A stretch of 64,000 nt of DNA from Halopseudomonas salegens (GTDB taxonomy: Bacteria; Pseudomonadota; Gammaproteobacteria; Pseudomonadales; Pseudomonadaceae), in the NCBI RefSeq assembly GCF_900105655.1, contig NZ_LT629787.1, forward strand, positions 2,852,001 to 2,916,000, read 5' to 3'. The notes under the pieces are model-generated. The model was not told where the DNA came from, made no database searches, and was given only the letters and a program-made list of their open reading frames with translations. Of this stretch, positions 8,197-17,581 are shown piece after piece. Made by a program: the position numbers and the translations under genes. The number at the start of each line of letters is the position of its first letter. Position 1 is the stretch's first letter.

Positions 8197-9999
8197 ATGA
8201 ACTCACTGGCAGACCTGGCTATAACCGGTCAGGATTGGCCGCTGGAGCTGGCCGACATTCTCAAAGTCCTGGTGGCGCAAAACCGGCTGACTCTGGATAG
8301 CGCCGAGCACTTGAGCACCCTGAGGCGCTCGGCTACCGGTGACACTGCACGTCTGCATCCCCTCGAATTCATTGCCAGCCAGGCCCCTGCCGATCTCAGC
8401 CGGCCGGGCAAACTGCTCGACCTGGAAACCCTCAGCCGCTGGCTGGCACTGGAAGCCAATCAACCTTATTACCGCATCGACCCCTTGAAGATTGACGTCG
8501 CCACCGTCACTCCGCTGATGTCCTTTGCCTTCGCCCAGCGGCACAAGATCCTTGCGCTGGAACTGACCGAACGCGATGTCGTGGTGGCCAGTGCGCAGCC
8601 CTTCGTCAACAGCTGGGAAGTCAACCTGACCCATGTGCTCAAACGCGAGATTCGCCGGGTGGTAGCCAATCCCGCGGATATCCAGCGTTACACCATGGAG
8701 TTCTACCGCCTGGCGCGCTCGGTACGTGGTGCCACGGCCGGCGGCCCCCAGGGCAACAGCAGCATTGCCAACTTCGAGCAATTGCTCAACCTGGGCAGCA
8801 TGAGCCAGGAGCCGGATGCCAACGACGCCCATGTGGTCAACATCGTCGACTGGTTGTTCCAGTATGCCTTCGAGCAGCGAGCCAGCGATATTCATATCGA
8901 ACCCCGCCGTGACAGTGGCAACGTACGCTTGCGTATTGATGGCGTGCTGCATACCGTTTACCAGTTCCCCTTGCAGGTATCCGTTGCCATCGTCAGCCGG
9001 TTGAAAAGCCTGGGGCGAATGAATGTCGCGGAAAAACGCAAGCCACAGGATGGCCGGATCAAGACCAAGTCACCGCAAGGCAGCGAAATCGAACTGCGCC
9101 TGTCGACTCTGCCGACCGCCTTTGGCGAAAAAATGGTCATGCGGATTTTCGACCCCGATGTCCTGTTGCGCAGCTTTGACCAGCTGGGCTTTTCCAGCGA
9201 GGACCAGCGCCGCTGGCAAAGTATGGTGCAGCAGCCCAACGGCATCGTCCTGGTCACCGGGCCAACCGGCTCGGGCAAGACCACCACGCTGTACACCACG
9301 CTCAAGCAATTGGCCACGCCCGAAGTCAACGTCTGCACCATTGAAGACCCGATTGAAATGGTCGAGGACAGCTTCAACCAGATGCAGGTACGGCACAATA
9401 TCGAACTGGATTTTGCCAGTGGTGTTCGCGCCCTGATGCGCCAGGACCCGGACATCATCATGATCGGCGAGATTCGCGACCTGGAAACGGCGGAAATGGC
9501 CATTCAGGCCGCACTCACCGGGCACCTGGTACTCTCGACCCTGCACACCAATGATGCACCGACCGCCATCAGTCGCCTGATCGAGCTTGGCGTTCCCGCT
9601 TACCTGATTCGCGCCACCGTACTCGGCGTTATGGCCCAGCGTCTGGTGCGCACCCTGTGCCCGCACTGCAAGACCCCGGCGACACTCGATCAAGAAGCCT
9701 GGGGCGAGCTGGTCCGGCCCTGGAATGCCCCGCTGCCCAGCCAGGCGCAACAACCGGTCGGCTGCAACGAATGCCGCGACACTGGTTACCGTGGCCGCGC
9801 CGGGGTTTACGAACTCATGCCAATGAGTGACAACCTGCGCGACATGATCCGCACCGATACCGATTTCAGCGCCCTGCGCCGGCAGGCCTACAAGGACGGC
9901 ATGCACAGCCTGCGACTGTCCGGCGCACAGAAAGTCGCCGCCGGGCTGACCACCATCGAGGAAGTACTGCGCGTGACGCCCAATAGTCAGCAGAAGTAG
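8197..9999 (+). CDS. GspE/PilB-type secretion ATPase (orphan)
   Basis: A 600-aa cytoplasmic assembly ATPase of the type II secretion/type IV pilus superfamily. An N-terminal MshEN-like region (about 1-190) is followed by the catalytic core with Walker A GPTGSGKTTT, the Asp box TIEDPIEMVED, Walker B DIIMIGEIRDLETAEMA and the His box LSTLHTNDAPTA. There is a four-Cys zinc motif, CPHCKT with CNECRDTGYRGRAG. The start has a strong SD (AAGGAGAGG). No other secretion or pilus gene is nearby, so its partner machine is elsewhere or it acts alone. From memory, P. aeruginosa keeps the same CYTH-ATPase pair (PA5209-PA5210). Confidence 0.93.
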   Translation: MNSLADLAITGQDWPLELADILKVLVAQNRLTLDSAEHLSTLRRSATGDTARLHPLEFIASQAPADLSRPGKLLDLETLSRWLALEANQPYYRIDPLKIDVATVTPLMSFAFAQRHKILALELTERDVVVASAQPFVNSWEVNLTHVLKREIRRVVANPADIQRYTMEFYRLARSVRGATAGGPQGNSSIANFEQLLNLGSMSQEPDANDAHVVNIVDWLFQYAFEQRASDIHIEPRRDSGNVRLRIDGVLHTVYQFPLQVSVAIVSRLKSLGRMNVAEKRKPQDGRIKTKSPQGSEIELRLSTLPTAFGEKMVMRIFDPDVLLRSFDQLGFSSEDQRRWQSMVQQPNGIVLVTGPTGSGKTTTLYTTLKQLATPEVNVCTIEDPIEMVEDSFNQMQVRHNIELDFASGVRALMRQDPDIIMIGEIRDLETAEMAIQAALTGHLVLSTLHTNDAPTAISRLIELGVPAYLIRATVLGVMAQRLVRTLCPHCKTPATLDQEAWGELVRPWNAPLPSQAQQPVGCNECRDTGYRGRAGVYELMPMSDNLRDMIRTDTDFSALRRQAYKDGMHSLRLSGAQKVAAGLTTIEEVLRVTPNSQQK

Positions 10000-10069
10000 C
10001 TATCCCGGACTTCAGGCTGTCGTCCCCGGTCCAGCCTGCTAGAATGCCGGCCTGTTACCGGAGTCCCGC

Positions 10070-10912
10070 ATGAATTACCGCCATAGTTTTCACGCCGGCA
10101 ACCATGCCGATGTTTTCAAGCACGCCGTGTTGCTGCGTATGCTGCAGCTGATGCAGCGCAAGGAGACACCGCTGTGCTACCTGGATAGCCACGCCGGCAC
10201 CTCACTGTATGATTTGCTGGGTGAGCAAGCCGGAAAGACCGGGGAGTACCGCGAGGGTATTGGTCGTCTCTGGCAGGCCGGGAATGTACCGCCGTTGCTG
10301 GCTGATTATCGTGCCGCTGTCGCCCGTCACAACCCCGACGGCGATCTGCAGCTGTACCCCGGATCGCCACAACTGATCGCTGACGCCCTGCGCGAGCAGG
10401 ACCGCATGATCCTGAGTGAGCTGCACCCACAGGATGCCGATACCCTGAAAGTGCATTTTGCCGGGCAGGACGCTATCGCCGTACACCATCGCGATGGCTA
10501 TGAACTGGGCAAGGCGTTTCTCCCGGTGGCGGAAAAACGCGCGCTCTGGTTGCTCGACCCGCCTTTTGAGCAGCCGGATGACTTGCTGCGCTGCCTGCAG
10601 GCGATGGATGCCGGCTTGCAACGCATGCGTCATTGCGTGATTGCGCTCTGGTACCCGATCAAGGATACCCGTGCGCTCAAGTCCTTTTACCAGCAGGTAG
10701 CCCAACGCGACTGGCCCAAGGTGCTGCGGATCGAATTCAATGTGCGCCCGGCGGATACCTCGCTGGGGCTGAATGGCTCCGGACTGATCCTGGTCAACCC
10801 GCCGTGGCCACTGTGGGAAGAACTGGAAACGGTATTGCCCTGGCTGAACAAGCTATTGACTCAGTCTGCCGGTGCCGATTGGCGCATGGACTGGCTGGTT
10901 GGTGCACCCTGA
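10070..10912 (+). CDS. rlmJ: 23S rRNA (adenine2030-N6)-methyltransferase
   Basis: A 280-aa SAM-dependent methyltransferase that modifies A2030 of 23S rRNA. Family marks are the N-terminal MNYRHSFHAGNHADVFKHAV, the SAM-site region YLDSHAGTSLYDL, and the catalytic DPPF in WLLDPPFEQPDDLL, typical of N6-adenine methylases. The length is as expected. It is a single gene whose 3' end lies 3 bases from the converging AraC-type gene. Confidence 0.93.
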   Translation: MNYRHSFHAGNHADVFKHAVLLRMLQLMQRKETPLCYLDSHAGTSLYDLLGEQAGKTGEYREGIGRLWQAGNVPPLLADYRAAVARHNPDGDLQLYPGSPQLIADALREQDRMILSELHPQDADTLKVHFAGQDAIAVHHRDGYELGKAFLPVAEKRALWLLDPPFEQPDDLLRCLQAMDAGLQRMRHCVIALWYPIKDTRALKSFYQQVAQRDWPKVLRIEFNVRPADTSLGLNGSGLILVNPPWPLWEELETVLPWLNKLLTQSAGADWRMDWLVGAP

Positions 10913-10915
10913 CTC

Positions 10916-11995
10916 TCAGCGCCCCGTTCGCAAGGCGCTGATTGGCTGGCCGGTTGCCTGCTTGACGGTACGGCGCAGACTGGACACCGCACCGAAACCG
11001 GTCAGTTCGGCAATCGCTTCGACGGATAGCGGTGACACCCGCAACTGATAGAGACAGAAGCGCAAACGCACCTGATGCAGCAACTGTCGAAAACTGGTGC
11101 CCTCAGCGCTCAGACGCCGGCTCAGGACTCGCGGGCTCACATGCAGAGCAGCCGCCACGCTAGCCAGATCCGGCGGTCCGCAAGGTCGCTGGGTAGCTGC
11201 TCGCGCCAGCTCGCGATTGAAATGCAGGCTGATCTGGCTGCGTACCGCATCGCTTTGCGTCGGCACCAGCCCGGCCGCCTGAAGCTCGACCTCGCATTGA
11301 TTAACCAGGTGCTGAAACGCCTGTGCTCGCCAGGGCCGCGAAGGTTGGTTGCGAAAGTCCTGATGTATCGATAACAGCGATTGCCGCGCACCAAAACGTA
11401 CTGGCTCGCAGGGCAACTCACGAAATAGCGCAGCATAGGCCGGACGCGGACAGGCGAGTTCGGCCAGAATACGGTTGTCGTCGACCTGGTGATTGCCGCA
11501 GGCATCCCAATGCCGCACGGTTATAGCGAGACGAAATTCCAGCTCGAACTGCAGCATGTCCTGATCGGCATCCGGGGACGGAAAGCAACGCAACGGATAG
11601 ACATAACGTTCGTTATTGCCGATGTAGCCCAGTGGCCTGCCAACCGAGAGCGCATAGAAGGGTTGCGCAATCATCTGGTAGCGCAGGAAGGCTTCTTCTG
11701 CCTCACGCAGACTGGGGCTGCAATGCACCGCATAACCAACGCTGCCATGAAAGCACCAGTCCAGCTCCAGGCCAATACGCAAACCGATTCCGGGCACCTG
11801 GCAGTGCCGCAAACCGTTTTGCAACAACCGTCGCTGCTGGGCATAGGAAATACATTGATCAGGCCGGGAAAACTGCTGTTCGCTGATGCCCGTACCCTGT
11901 AAAAGCTGTTTAAGGCCAACCCCGTGACGCAGAAAACCTTCGGCAAAACCGGCCGGGTATAACTGCAGCGGAATCACCTTGAGTGACGCATCCAT
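10916..11995 (-). CDS. AraC-family transcriptional regulator
   Basis: A 359-aa regulator with an N-terminal arabinose-binding-like domain (OruR/ArgR-type, about residues 1-230) and a C-terminal double helix-turn-helix. The latter is visible as DLASVAAALHVSPRVLSRRL (first HTH) and AIAELTGFGAVSSLRRTVKQ (second HTH), ending in TGQPISALR. An upstream GTG is in frame, but the ATG at 11995 is preceded by AAAGGTG at 6 bases. The neighbouring esterase lies upstream in the same orientation, behind its own terminator, so they are probably separate units, though it could still regulate the esterase. The effector is unknown. Confidence 0.85.
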   Translation of the reverse strand: MDASLKVIPLQLYPAGFAEGFLRHGVGLKQLLQGTGISEQQFSRPDQCISYAQQRRLLQNGLRHCQVPGIGLRIGLELDWCFHGSVGYAVHCSPSLREAEEAFLRYQMIAQPFYALSVGRPLGYIGNNERYVYPLRCFPSPDADQDMLQFELEFRLAITVRHWDACGNHQVDDNRILAELACPRPAYAALFRELPCEPVRFGARQSLLSIHQDFRNQPSRPWRAQAFQHLVNQCEVELQAAGLVPTQSDAVRSQISLHFNRELARAATQRPCGPPDLASVAAALHVSPRVLSRRLSAEGTSFRQLLHQVRLRFCLYQLRVSPLSVEAIAELTGFGAVSSLRRTVKQATGQPISALRTGR

Positions 11996-12034
11996 CTGGC
12001 ACACCTTTACTGCATGGTTGTGTGCAGTCTACAA

Positions 12035-12067
12035 AAGACAACGCCGGCTGGGGAGCCGGCGTTGTTC
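12035..12067 (-). terminator. Intrinsic terminator after the carboxylesterase gene
   Basis: A perfect 12-bp stem (12038-12049 with 12054-12065) with a 4-base loop. Read on the minus strand it is followed by CTTTTG, just past the esterase stop codon. Confidence 0.8.
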
Positions 12068-12088
12068 ATTCAGTCAGACAATCCGGAA

Positions 12089-13687
12089 TCAGCTTTCCGG
12101 TGCCCAAACTGCGCAACGATGTGCAGCACGGAATCCGGCACGGTTCAGTGGTTGTACATCAGGGGTTTCAAAGGAGGTGATCTCCCCGGTGCCCGAGACG
12201 TAAGGCACCCAGTTCAAGGTGCTTGAGCGCGGATCATCGCCGTGAGCGAAATCCGCCCAGGCACGGGTCATGGTCTGCGCCAACTCTACCTGTTCATCGC
12301 TGGCCCGAGCCCCGAAGCCTGCATCCGAGCCGAAGATATACTGAATCTCGGAAGCATGGGTCGCACCCAGCGTCAGCCAGCTCGGTGCATCAATGATCGG
12401 CGGCGCATTGCGGTCGGCGAACTCATACACATAAACCGGTGCGTTCGAATTGGCCGCAACCAGATCCGCCTGCACACTGGCCGGGCAAGAGAAGACGTAG
12501 TCAGTCATCACCGCTACGGCACGCTTGGCATAGTCATTGTCGAAGGCTGCCAGTGGATACAGCACATCGGCATTGGCGCCGAGTGCTGCCAACACCGGAG
12601 CGGCAGCAAGCTGGTTTGCAGCGGTAATCGGATTTTCCTCACCACGACTGGCAAAGAAGTAGCTCCACTCCTCGGTATTGGTACCCATGATCATCGGCAC
12701 CTTGGCAAAGTTGCCCGATTGCAGCGCGGCGTTGACCGGTAGTGGCAGGATATCCGGACGCAGATTGGGCGTCAGGGTCGTCGGCAAACCCGCGGCCTGA
12801 AGGTCAGACACTGATTTACTGCGCAAACATGCTACCTGCTCGGCCGCCGTGCCAGCGCCACAGCCAGCAGTTTCGGCAAAATCAGTGCCCGTTGCTTCAG
12901 CGGCTGCCAGCGGTGTCTGCGCCGCGCTGTAGGAACCGCTTTGCACGATAGCCTTGTCAAACAAGCCATTGGAGGCCGGTGAGACCAGATGCGACAGCAC
13001 ACTCAAACCGCCGGCAGATTCGCCGAAGATGGTCACGTTGTCAGGATCGCCGCCAAAAGCCTCAATGTTGTCTTGTACCCATTTCAGCGCCAGCTGCTGG
13101 TCCATGATGCCCTGACTGCCGGAGGCTGGCTGAGCACCTGTTGCATTCGCCGTTTCGGCGCTCAGGCCTGGATGGGCGAGGAAGCCGAAACGGCCGAGGC
13201 GGTAATTGATCGAGACCACGACCACATCTTCACTGACCAGACGATTGGGCACATAGGTCTCACCCCCGGTACCGAAAACGAAGGCACCACCGTGAATCCA
13301 GACCATCACCGGATGTGGGCCTTCGTTCAGCGGCGAGTAGACATTCAGGTAAAGACAATCTTCGTTGGTGACCCCGGTTTGCGGACAGTCACTGGCATAG
13401 CTGTCAGCCTCCAGCACATCAGTCCAGGCGGCCGCTGGCTGAGGAGCAGCAAAGCGCAGATCACCCAAAGGTGGCTGAGCATAGGGGATACCCTTGAAAG
13501 AAACGAAGTCACTTTCCTTAACGCCCTTTACGTCACCCTGCAAGGTGGTGCGCACCAGAGGTGGCTCATAAGCGGTTTCGCTGGAGCCGCCACCGCCACC
13601 TGACAGACAGGCAGTCAAACCAGTGGCCATAACGGCAATCGCTGCTACGCGTACGGCGTTGGGCAGCAGGTGATCCATGGTCGGCAT
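12089..13687 (-). CDS. Type-B carboxylesterase, predicted lipoprotein
   Basis: A 532-aa alpha/beta-hydrolase of the carboxylesterase type B family (para-nitrobenzyl-esterase-like). Evidence is the oxyanion-hole segment VWIHGGAFVFGTGGE, the nucleophile elbow TIFGESAGGLSVL, and the disulfide-type motif DCLYLNVY. The N-terminus is a lipoprotein signal with lipobox LTAC followed by LSGGGGGSS, so it should be exported and lipid-anchored. The start at 13687 has GAGGA 8 bases upstream. Probable substrates are short-chain esters. It carries its own terminator and appears monocistronic. Confidence 0.88.
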   Translation of the reverse strand: MPTMDHLLPNAVRVAAIAVMATGLTACLSGGGGGSSETAYEPPLVRTTLQGDVKGVKESDFVSFKGIPYAQPPLGDLRFAAPQPAAAWTDVLEADSYASDCPQTGVTNEDCLYLNVYSPLNEGPHPVMVWIHGGAFVFGTGGETYVPNRLVSEDVVVVSINYRLGRFGFLAHPGLSAETANATGAQPASGSQGIMDQQLALKWVQDNIEAFGGDPDNVTIFGESAGGLSVLSHLVSPASNGLFDKAIVQSGSYSAAQTPLAAAEATGTDFAETAGCGAGTAAEQVACLRSKSVSDLQAAGLPTTLTPNLRPDILPLPVNAALQSGNFAKVPMIMGTNTEEWSYFFASRGEENPITAANQLAAAPVLAALGANADVLYPLAAFDNDYAKRAVAVMTDYVFSCPASVQADLVAANSNAPVYVYEFADRNAPPIIDAPSWLTLGATHASEIQYIFGSDAGFGARASDEQVELAQTMTRAWADFAHGDDPRSSTLNWVPYVSGTGEITSFETPDVQPLNRAGFRAAHRCAVWAPES

Positions 13688-13911
13688 GTTACATCCTCAT
13701 ATTTTTATGCTTGTGTTGGGCCAAACACTGGCACATGGCCAGAGCTCGCACAGAACCATGCTAGAACCTTGGCGCAGCGTTGGATATGACCTGAGACACC
13801 ATTTAGCCGGCTGTCTGGCAGAACCCGAATCAAAGTCATCACCCGTTCGGGTGAGCGTTGTTTTCACCCCGCCGTTCACAGCCTTGGTCGGCTGAATGAA
13901 AGCCCGAGCGG

Positions 13912-15264
13912 CTATAGAGGCAACAGGTAACTGTGCAGCAAACCGAGCACCGCGCAGACGCCCAACACATGCAGAATGCTGGCATTGAAGTGCCACAGGG
14001 CAATGAATGCAGCCAGCGCAACCAGGGCAGCAAACCACTCGAAACCGCCGGCAAAGGGTTGTGCCGCGTTGGCTTCCGGCCACAGCACATGCCAACCGAA
14101 AAACAACGCCAGGTTGAGGATTACCCCGACCACCGCGGCAGTAATTGCCGACAATGGGGCAGTGAACTTGAGATCGCCATGGGTCGATTCCACCAGCGGC
14201 CCACCGGCCAGAATAAATACGAACGATGGCAGAAAGGTGAAGAAAGTGGCCACGCAGGCGGCGACAAAGCCGGCGAGAAACAGGTGATCGGAGCCGAAGA
14301 TGGCATGGGTCCAGCCCCCCACATAACCGACAAAAGCCACCACCATGATCAGCGGACCGGGGGTACTTTCACCCAGCGCCAGACCATCCACCATTTGAGC
14401 CCCACTCAACCAGCCATAGGTTTCCACACCGCCCTGGTAGACATAAGGCAGCACAGCGTAAGCCCCACCGAAAGTCACCAGCGCCGCCTTGGAAAAGAAA
14501 ATCGCCATGTCGGTCAGGGTGCCAGCCGGCAGCAGCAGGATGACCAGACTCCAGAGCGCCACTGCAATCGCCACCAGCTTGAACAGATGAAGATGGCTGT
14601 GCCGGGTATGTGCCAACGGTGGCGTATCGTCATCGATCACCGCGGCACCGAAATGCTGGTCCGCCGCGCCATGGCCTCCGCCGAGCTGGAATTTACCCGG
14701 CAGCCATCGCCCACCCAGCATACCCAGGAGCGCGGCGCCGATAACGATAAAGGGAAAGGGCACATCGAACACGAAGATGGCAACAAAGGCTGCTGCTGCC
14801 AGGAGCCACATAACGTTGTTTTTCAGTGCCCGATTGCCTATGCGCCAGGCAGCAAAGAGCACGATGGCGACGACCGCTGGCTTGATGCCGGCAAACACAC
14901 CTTGCACCAGAGTCAGGTCACCAAAGTCCAGATAGATCCAGGTCAACCCGGCCAGAATGAACAGGGAAGGCAAAACGAAGAGCACCCCGGCCACAATGCC
15001 TCCCCAGGTTCGGTGTAACAACCAGCCGAGATAGATTGCCAGCTGCTGAGCTTCCGGGCCGGGCAACAGCATGCAAAAGTTCAGCGCATGCAAAAAACGC
15101 CGTTCGGAAATCCAGCGCCGTTTCTCAACCAGCTCCTGATGCATGATGGAAATCTGCCCCGCCGGTCCGCCGAAACTGATAAAGCCCAGTTTGAGCCAGT
15201 ACCAGAAGGCTTCGCGGAAGCCTGGGTGCTCGGGCCTGTCGGTTGGTGTCCCGGCTTCATTCAT
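13912..15264 (-). CDS. chrA: Chromate efflux transporter
   Basis: A 450-aa inner-membrane protein of the CHR family, which expels chromate. Both homologous halves are visible: half one with LGFISFGGPAGQISIMHQEL and NFCMLLPGPEAQQLAIYLGW, half two with ALVTFGGAYAVLPYVYQGG and LALGESTPGPLIMVVAFVGY. The PGPEAQ and TPGPL motifs are typical. The frame opens 16 codons further upstream, but ATG 15264 has AAGGAG 9 bases before it. A His-rich loop (GGHGAADQH to HTRHSHLHLF) lies between the halves. It is divergent from ilvD, with no chrB-type regulator next to it. Confidence 0.9.
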   Translation of the reverse strand: MNEAGTPTDRPEHPGFREAFWYWLKLGFISFGGPAGQISIMHQELVEKRRWISERRFLHALNFCMLLPGPEAQQLAIYLGWLLHRTWGGIVAGVLFVLPSLFILAGLTWIYLDFGDLTLVQGVFAGIKPAVVAIVLFAAWRIGNRALKNNVMWLLAAAAFVAIFVFDVPFPFIVIGAALLGMLGGRWLPGKFQLGGGHGAADQHFGAAVIDDDTPPLAHTRHSHLHLFKLVAIAVALWSLVILLLPAGTLTDMAIFFSKAALVTFGGAYAVLPYVYQGGVETYGWLSGAQMVDGLALGESTPGPLIMVVAFVGYVGGWTHAIFGSDHLFLAGFVAACVATFFTFLPSFVFILAGGPLVESTHGDLKFTAPLSAITAAVVGVILNLALFFGWHVLWPEANAAQPFAGGFEWFAALVALAAFIALWHFNASILHVLGVCAVLGLLHSYLLPL

Positions 15265-15522
15265 GCGTTTGAGCTCCTTGTCACTGATTGAATCAGGCTG
15301 GCTGCAGTTCACCAGCGGGGCACAGCATAGCCCAAATGCATGACACGATTAAGGCAGCTGCCGATCTCAGGCCTTGGGGCAGCCATTCCCCGGTTGTCAG
15401 ACTTCGCTCTGAACGGATCGGGCTTCTGCTCGATCCCTGGTTTTACGCATGTCATCTGGCTGCGACAGCGCCGCCAAATTGGTATGATGGTCGGCTACTG
15501 CAACGCACACGAGATCATCGCC

Positions 15523-17361
15523 ATGCCTGATTACCGCTCGAAAACCTCCACCTTTGGCCGCAATATGGCGGGTGCCCGCGCACTCTGGCGTGCCACCGGC
15601 ATGAAAGATGAGGATTTCCAGAAGCCGATCATCGCCATTGCCAACTCCTTTACCCAGTTCGTACCCGGTCATGTACACCTGAAAGACCTGGGGCAACTGG
15701 TGGCGCGCGAGATCGAAAGAGCGGGCGGCGTGGCCAAGGAATTCAATACCATCGCCGTGGATGACGGCATTGCCATGGGGCATGACGGCATGCTCTATTC
15801 CCTGCCCAGCCGCGAGATCATTGCCGACTCGGTCGAGTACATGGTCAACGCCCACTGCGCCGATGCCATTGTGTGTATCTCCAATTGCGACAAGATCACC
15901 CCTGGTATGCTGATGGCTGCGTTGCGGTTGAATGTACCCGTGGTCTTTGTTTCCGGCGGGCCGATGGAAGCGGGCAAGACCAAGCTGGCCAGCCACGGGC
16001 TGGATCTGGTCGATGCCATGGTGGTTGCTGCTGACGAATCCGTTTCGGATGAAACAGTGGCTGAATACGAGCGCAGCGCCTGCCCGACCTGTGGCAGCTG
16101 CTCGGGTATGTTTACCGCCAACTCGATGAACTGCCTGACTGAAGCACTGGGGCTGTCATTACCCGGCAACGGCTCCACCCTGGCGACCCACAGCGACCGT
16201 GAACAACTGTTCCTGCGCGCCGGTCGTACCATTGTCGACCTGTGCAAGCAGTATTACGGTGAAGGCAACGAGAATGTACTGCCGCGTAATATCGCCAACT
16301 TCAAGGCGTTCGAAAATGCCATGACCCTGGATATCGCCATGGGTGGCTCGACCAATACCATCCTGCACCTGCTGGCCGCCGCCCAGGAAGCCGAGCTGGC
16401 CTTTGATCTGCGCGATATCGACCGCCTCTCACGCAAGGTGCCGCAACTGTGCAAAGTGGCGCCGAATATCCAGAAATACCATATGGAAGACGTGCACCGC
16501 GCTGGCGGTATTTTTTCCATCCTTGGATCACTGGCCCGGGGCGGCTTGCTGCACACCGAAGTGCCTACGGTGCACAGTGCGAGCATGGCCGAGGCGATTG
16601 CCCAGTGGGATATTACCCAGACCCAGGACGAAGCCGTGCACACCTTCTTCAAGGCGGGTCCGGCCGGCATCCCCAGCCAGGTTGCCTTCAGCCAGAGCAC
16701 GCGCTGGGACACCCTGGATGATGACCGCGAAAACGGCTGTATCCGCAGTGTCGAGCATGCCTATTCACAAGAGGGTGGCCTGGCCGTGCTCTACGGCAAT
16801 ATTGCCGAAGATGGCTGCGTGGTGAAGACCGCAGGGGTTGATGAGTCCATTCACGTCTTTGAGGGCCGAGCGAAGATTTTCGAGAGTCAGGACAGCGCGG
16901 TCAAAGGCATTCTGGCTGATGAAGTCAAACCCGGCGACGTGGTGATTATTCGTTACGAAGGCCCGAAAGGCGGCCCCGGCATGCAGGAAATGCTGTACCC
17001 GACCAGCTACCTGAAATCCAAAGGCCTGGGCAAGGATTGTGCGTTGCTGACCGATGGCCGCTTCTCCGGCGGCACCTCGGGCCTGTCGATTGGTCATGCC
17101 TCGCCCGAGGCAGCCGCTGGCGGCGCCATTGGTCTGGTACGTGATGGCGACAAGATCCTTATCGACATTCCTCAGCGCAGCATCAATCTGCTGGTCAGCG
17201 ACGAGGAGCTGGCTGCGCGTCGCGCCGAGCAGGACCAGAAAGGCTGGAAACCGGTTGAAGTGCGCCCGCGCAAGGTATCCGGTGCACTCAAGGCCTACGC
17301 CCTGCTGGCAACCAGCGCGGACAAGGGTGCCGTCCGCAACCTGGCGATGCTGGACGACTGA
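15523..17361 (+). CDS. ilvD: Dihydroxy-acid dehydratase
   Basis: A 612-aa Fe-S dehydratase for branched-chain amino acid synthesis, converting dihydroxyisovalerate and its homologue to the keto acids. It has the cluster cysteines in [13 protein letters not shown] and [19 protein letters not shown], the Mg-site [10 protein letters not shown], and the C-terminal [20 protein letters not shown]. The open frame starts earlier, but [20 protein letters not shown] is the conserved start and gives the standard length. It is monocistronic, with a terminator just downstream. No leader-peptide attenuator is evident upstream. Confidence 0.97.
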   Translation: MPDYRSKTSTFGRNMAGARALWRATGMKDEDFQKPIIAIANSFTQFVPGHVHLKDLGQLVAREIERAGGVAKEFNTIAVDDGIAMGHDGMLYSLPSREIIADSVEYMVNAHCADAIVCISNCDKITPGMLMAALRLNVPVVFVSGGPMEAGKTKLASHGLDLVDAMVVAADESVSDETVAEYERSACPTCGSCSGMFTANSMNCLTEALGLSLPGNGSTLATHSDREQLFLRAGRTIVDLCKQYYGEGNENVLPRNIANFKAFENAMTLDIAMGGSTNTILHLLAAAQEAELAFDLRDIDRLSRKVPQLCKVAPNIQKYHMEDVHRAGGIFSILGSLARGGLLHTEVPTVHSASMAEAIAQWDITQTQDEAVHTFFKAGPAGIPSQVAFSQSTRWDTLDDDRENGCIRSVEHAYSQEGGLAVLYGNIAEDGCVVKTAGVDESIHVFEGRAKIFESQDSAVKGILADEVKPGDVVIIRYEGPKGGPGMQEMLYPTSYLKSKGLGKDCALLTDGRFSGGTSGLSIGHASPEAAAGGAIGLVRDGDKILIDIPQRSINLLVSDEELAARRAEQDQKGWKPVEVRPRKVSGALKAYALLATSADKGAVRNLAMLDD

Positions 17362-17377
17362 CATCCGGGAAAGCACG

Positions 17378-17404
17378 TTGACGGGGCCTGGCCCCGTCAA
17401 TTTC
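17378..17404 (+). terminator. Intrinsic terminator after ilvD
   Basis: A 10-bp stem (17378-17387 with 17391-17400), a 3-base loop and TTTCT right after it, 16 bases past the ilvD stop. Confidence 0.75.
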
Positions 17405-17581
17405 TCGCCAGAACAGCAATCCCGCCACCCTTATAACCTTTTTATGTCAGTTTCAAGTCGACTTTGGCCATTCGTCGGAAATAACCAGCACTTGGCCATC
17501 ACCCGACTCCTACCCCCTGTACAAGCGCGTTAAGATGCGAGCAAGTTGAAGTTAAATTTCTTGCGCGCAGCGGTGCTTCAT

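Noticed and set aside
12170..12185. A perfect extended Shine-Dalgarno match (AAAGGAGGTGATC) on the plus strand.
   Set aside because: It lies inside the minus-strand esterase gene, where it encodes EITSFE. The plus-strand frame after it stops almost at once, so it is most likely chance.
13840..13862. A TCACCC-GTTC-GGGTGA hairpin as terminator of chrA.
   Set aside because: The stem is only 6 bp and lacks a T-run on the chrA strand; it is also about 50 bases past the stop.
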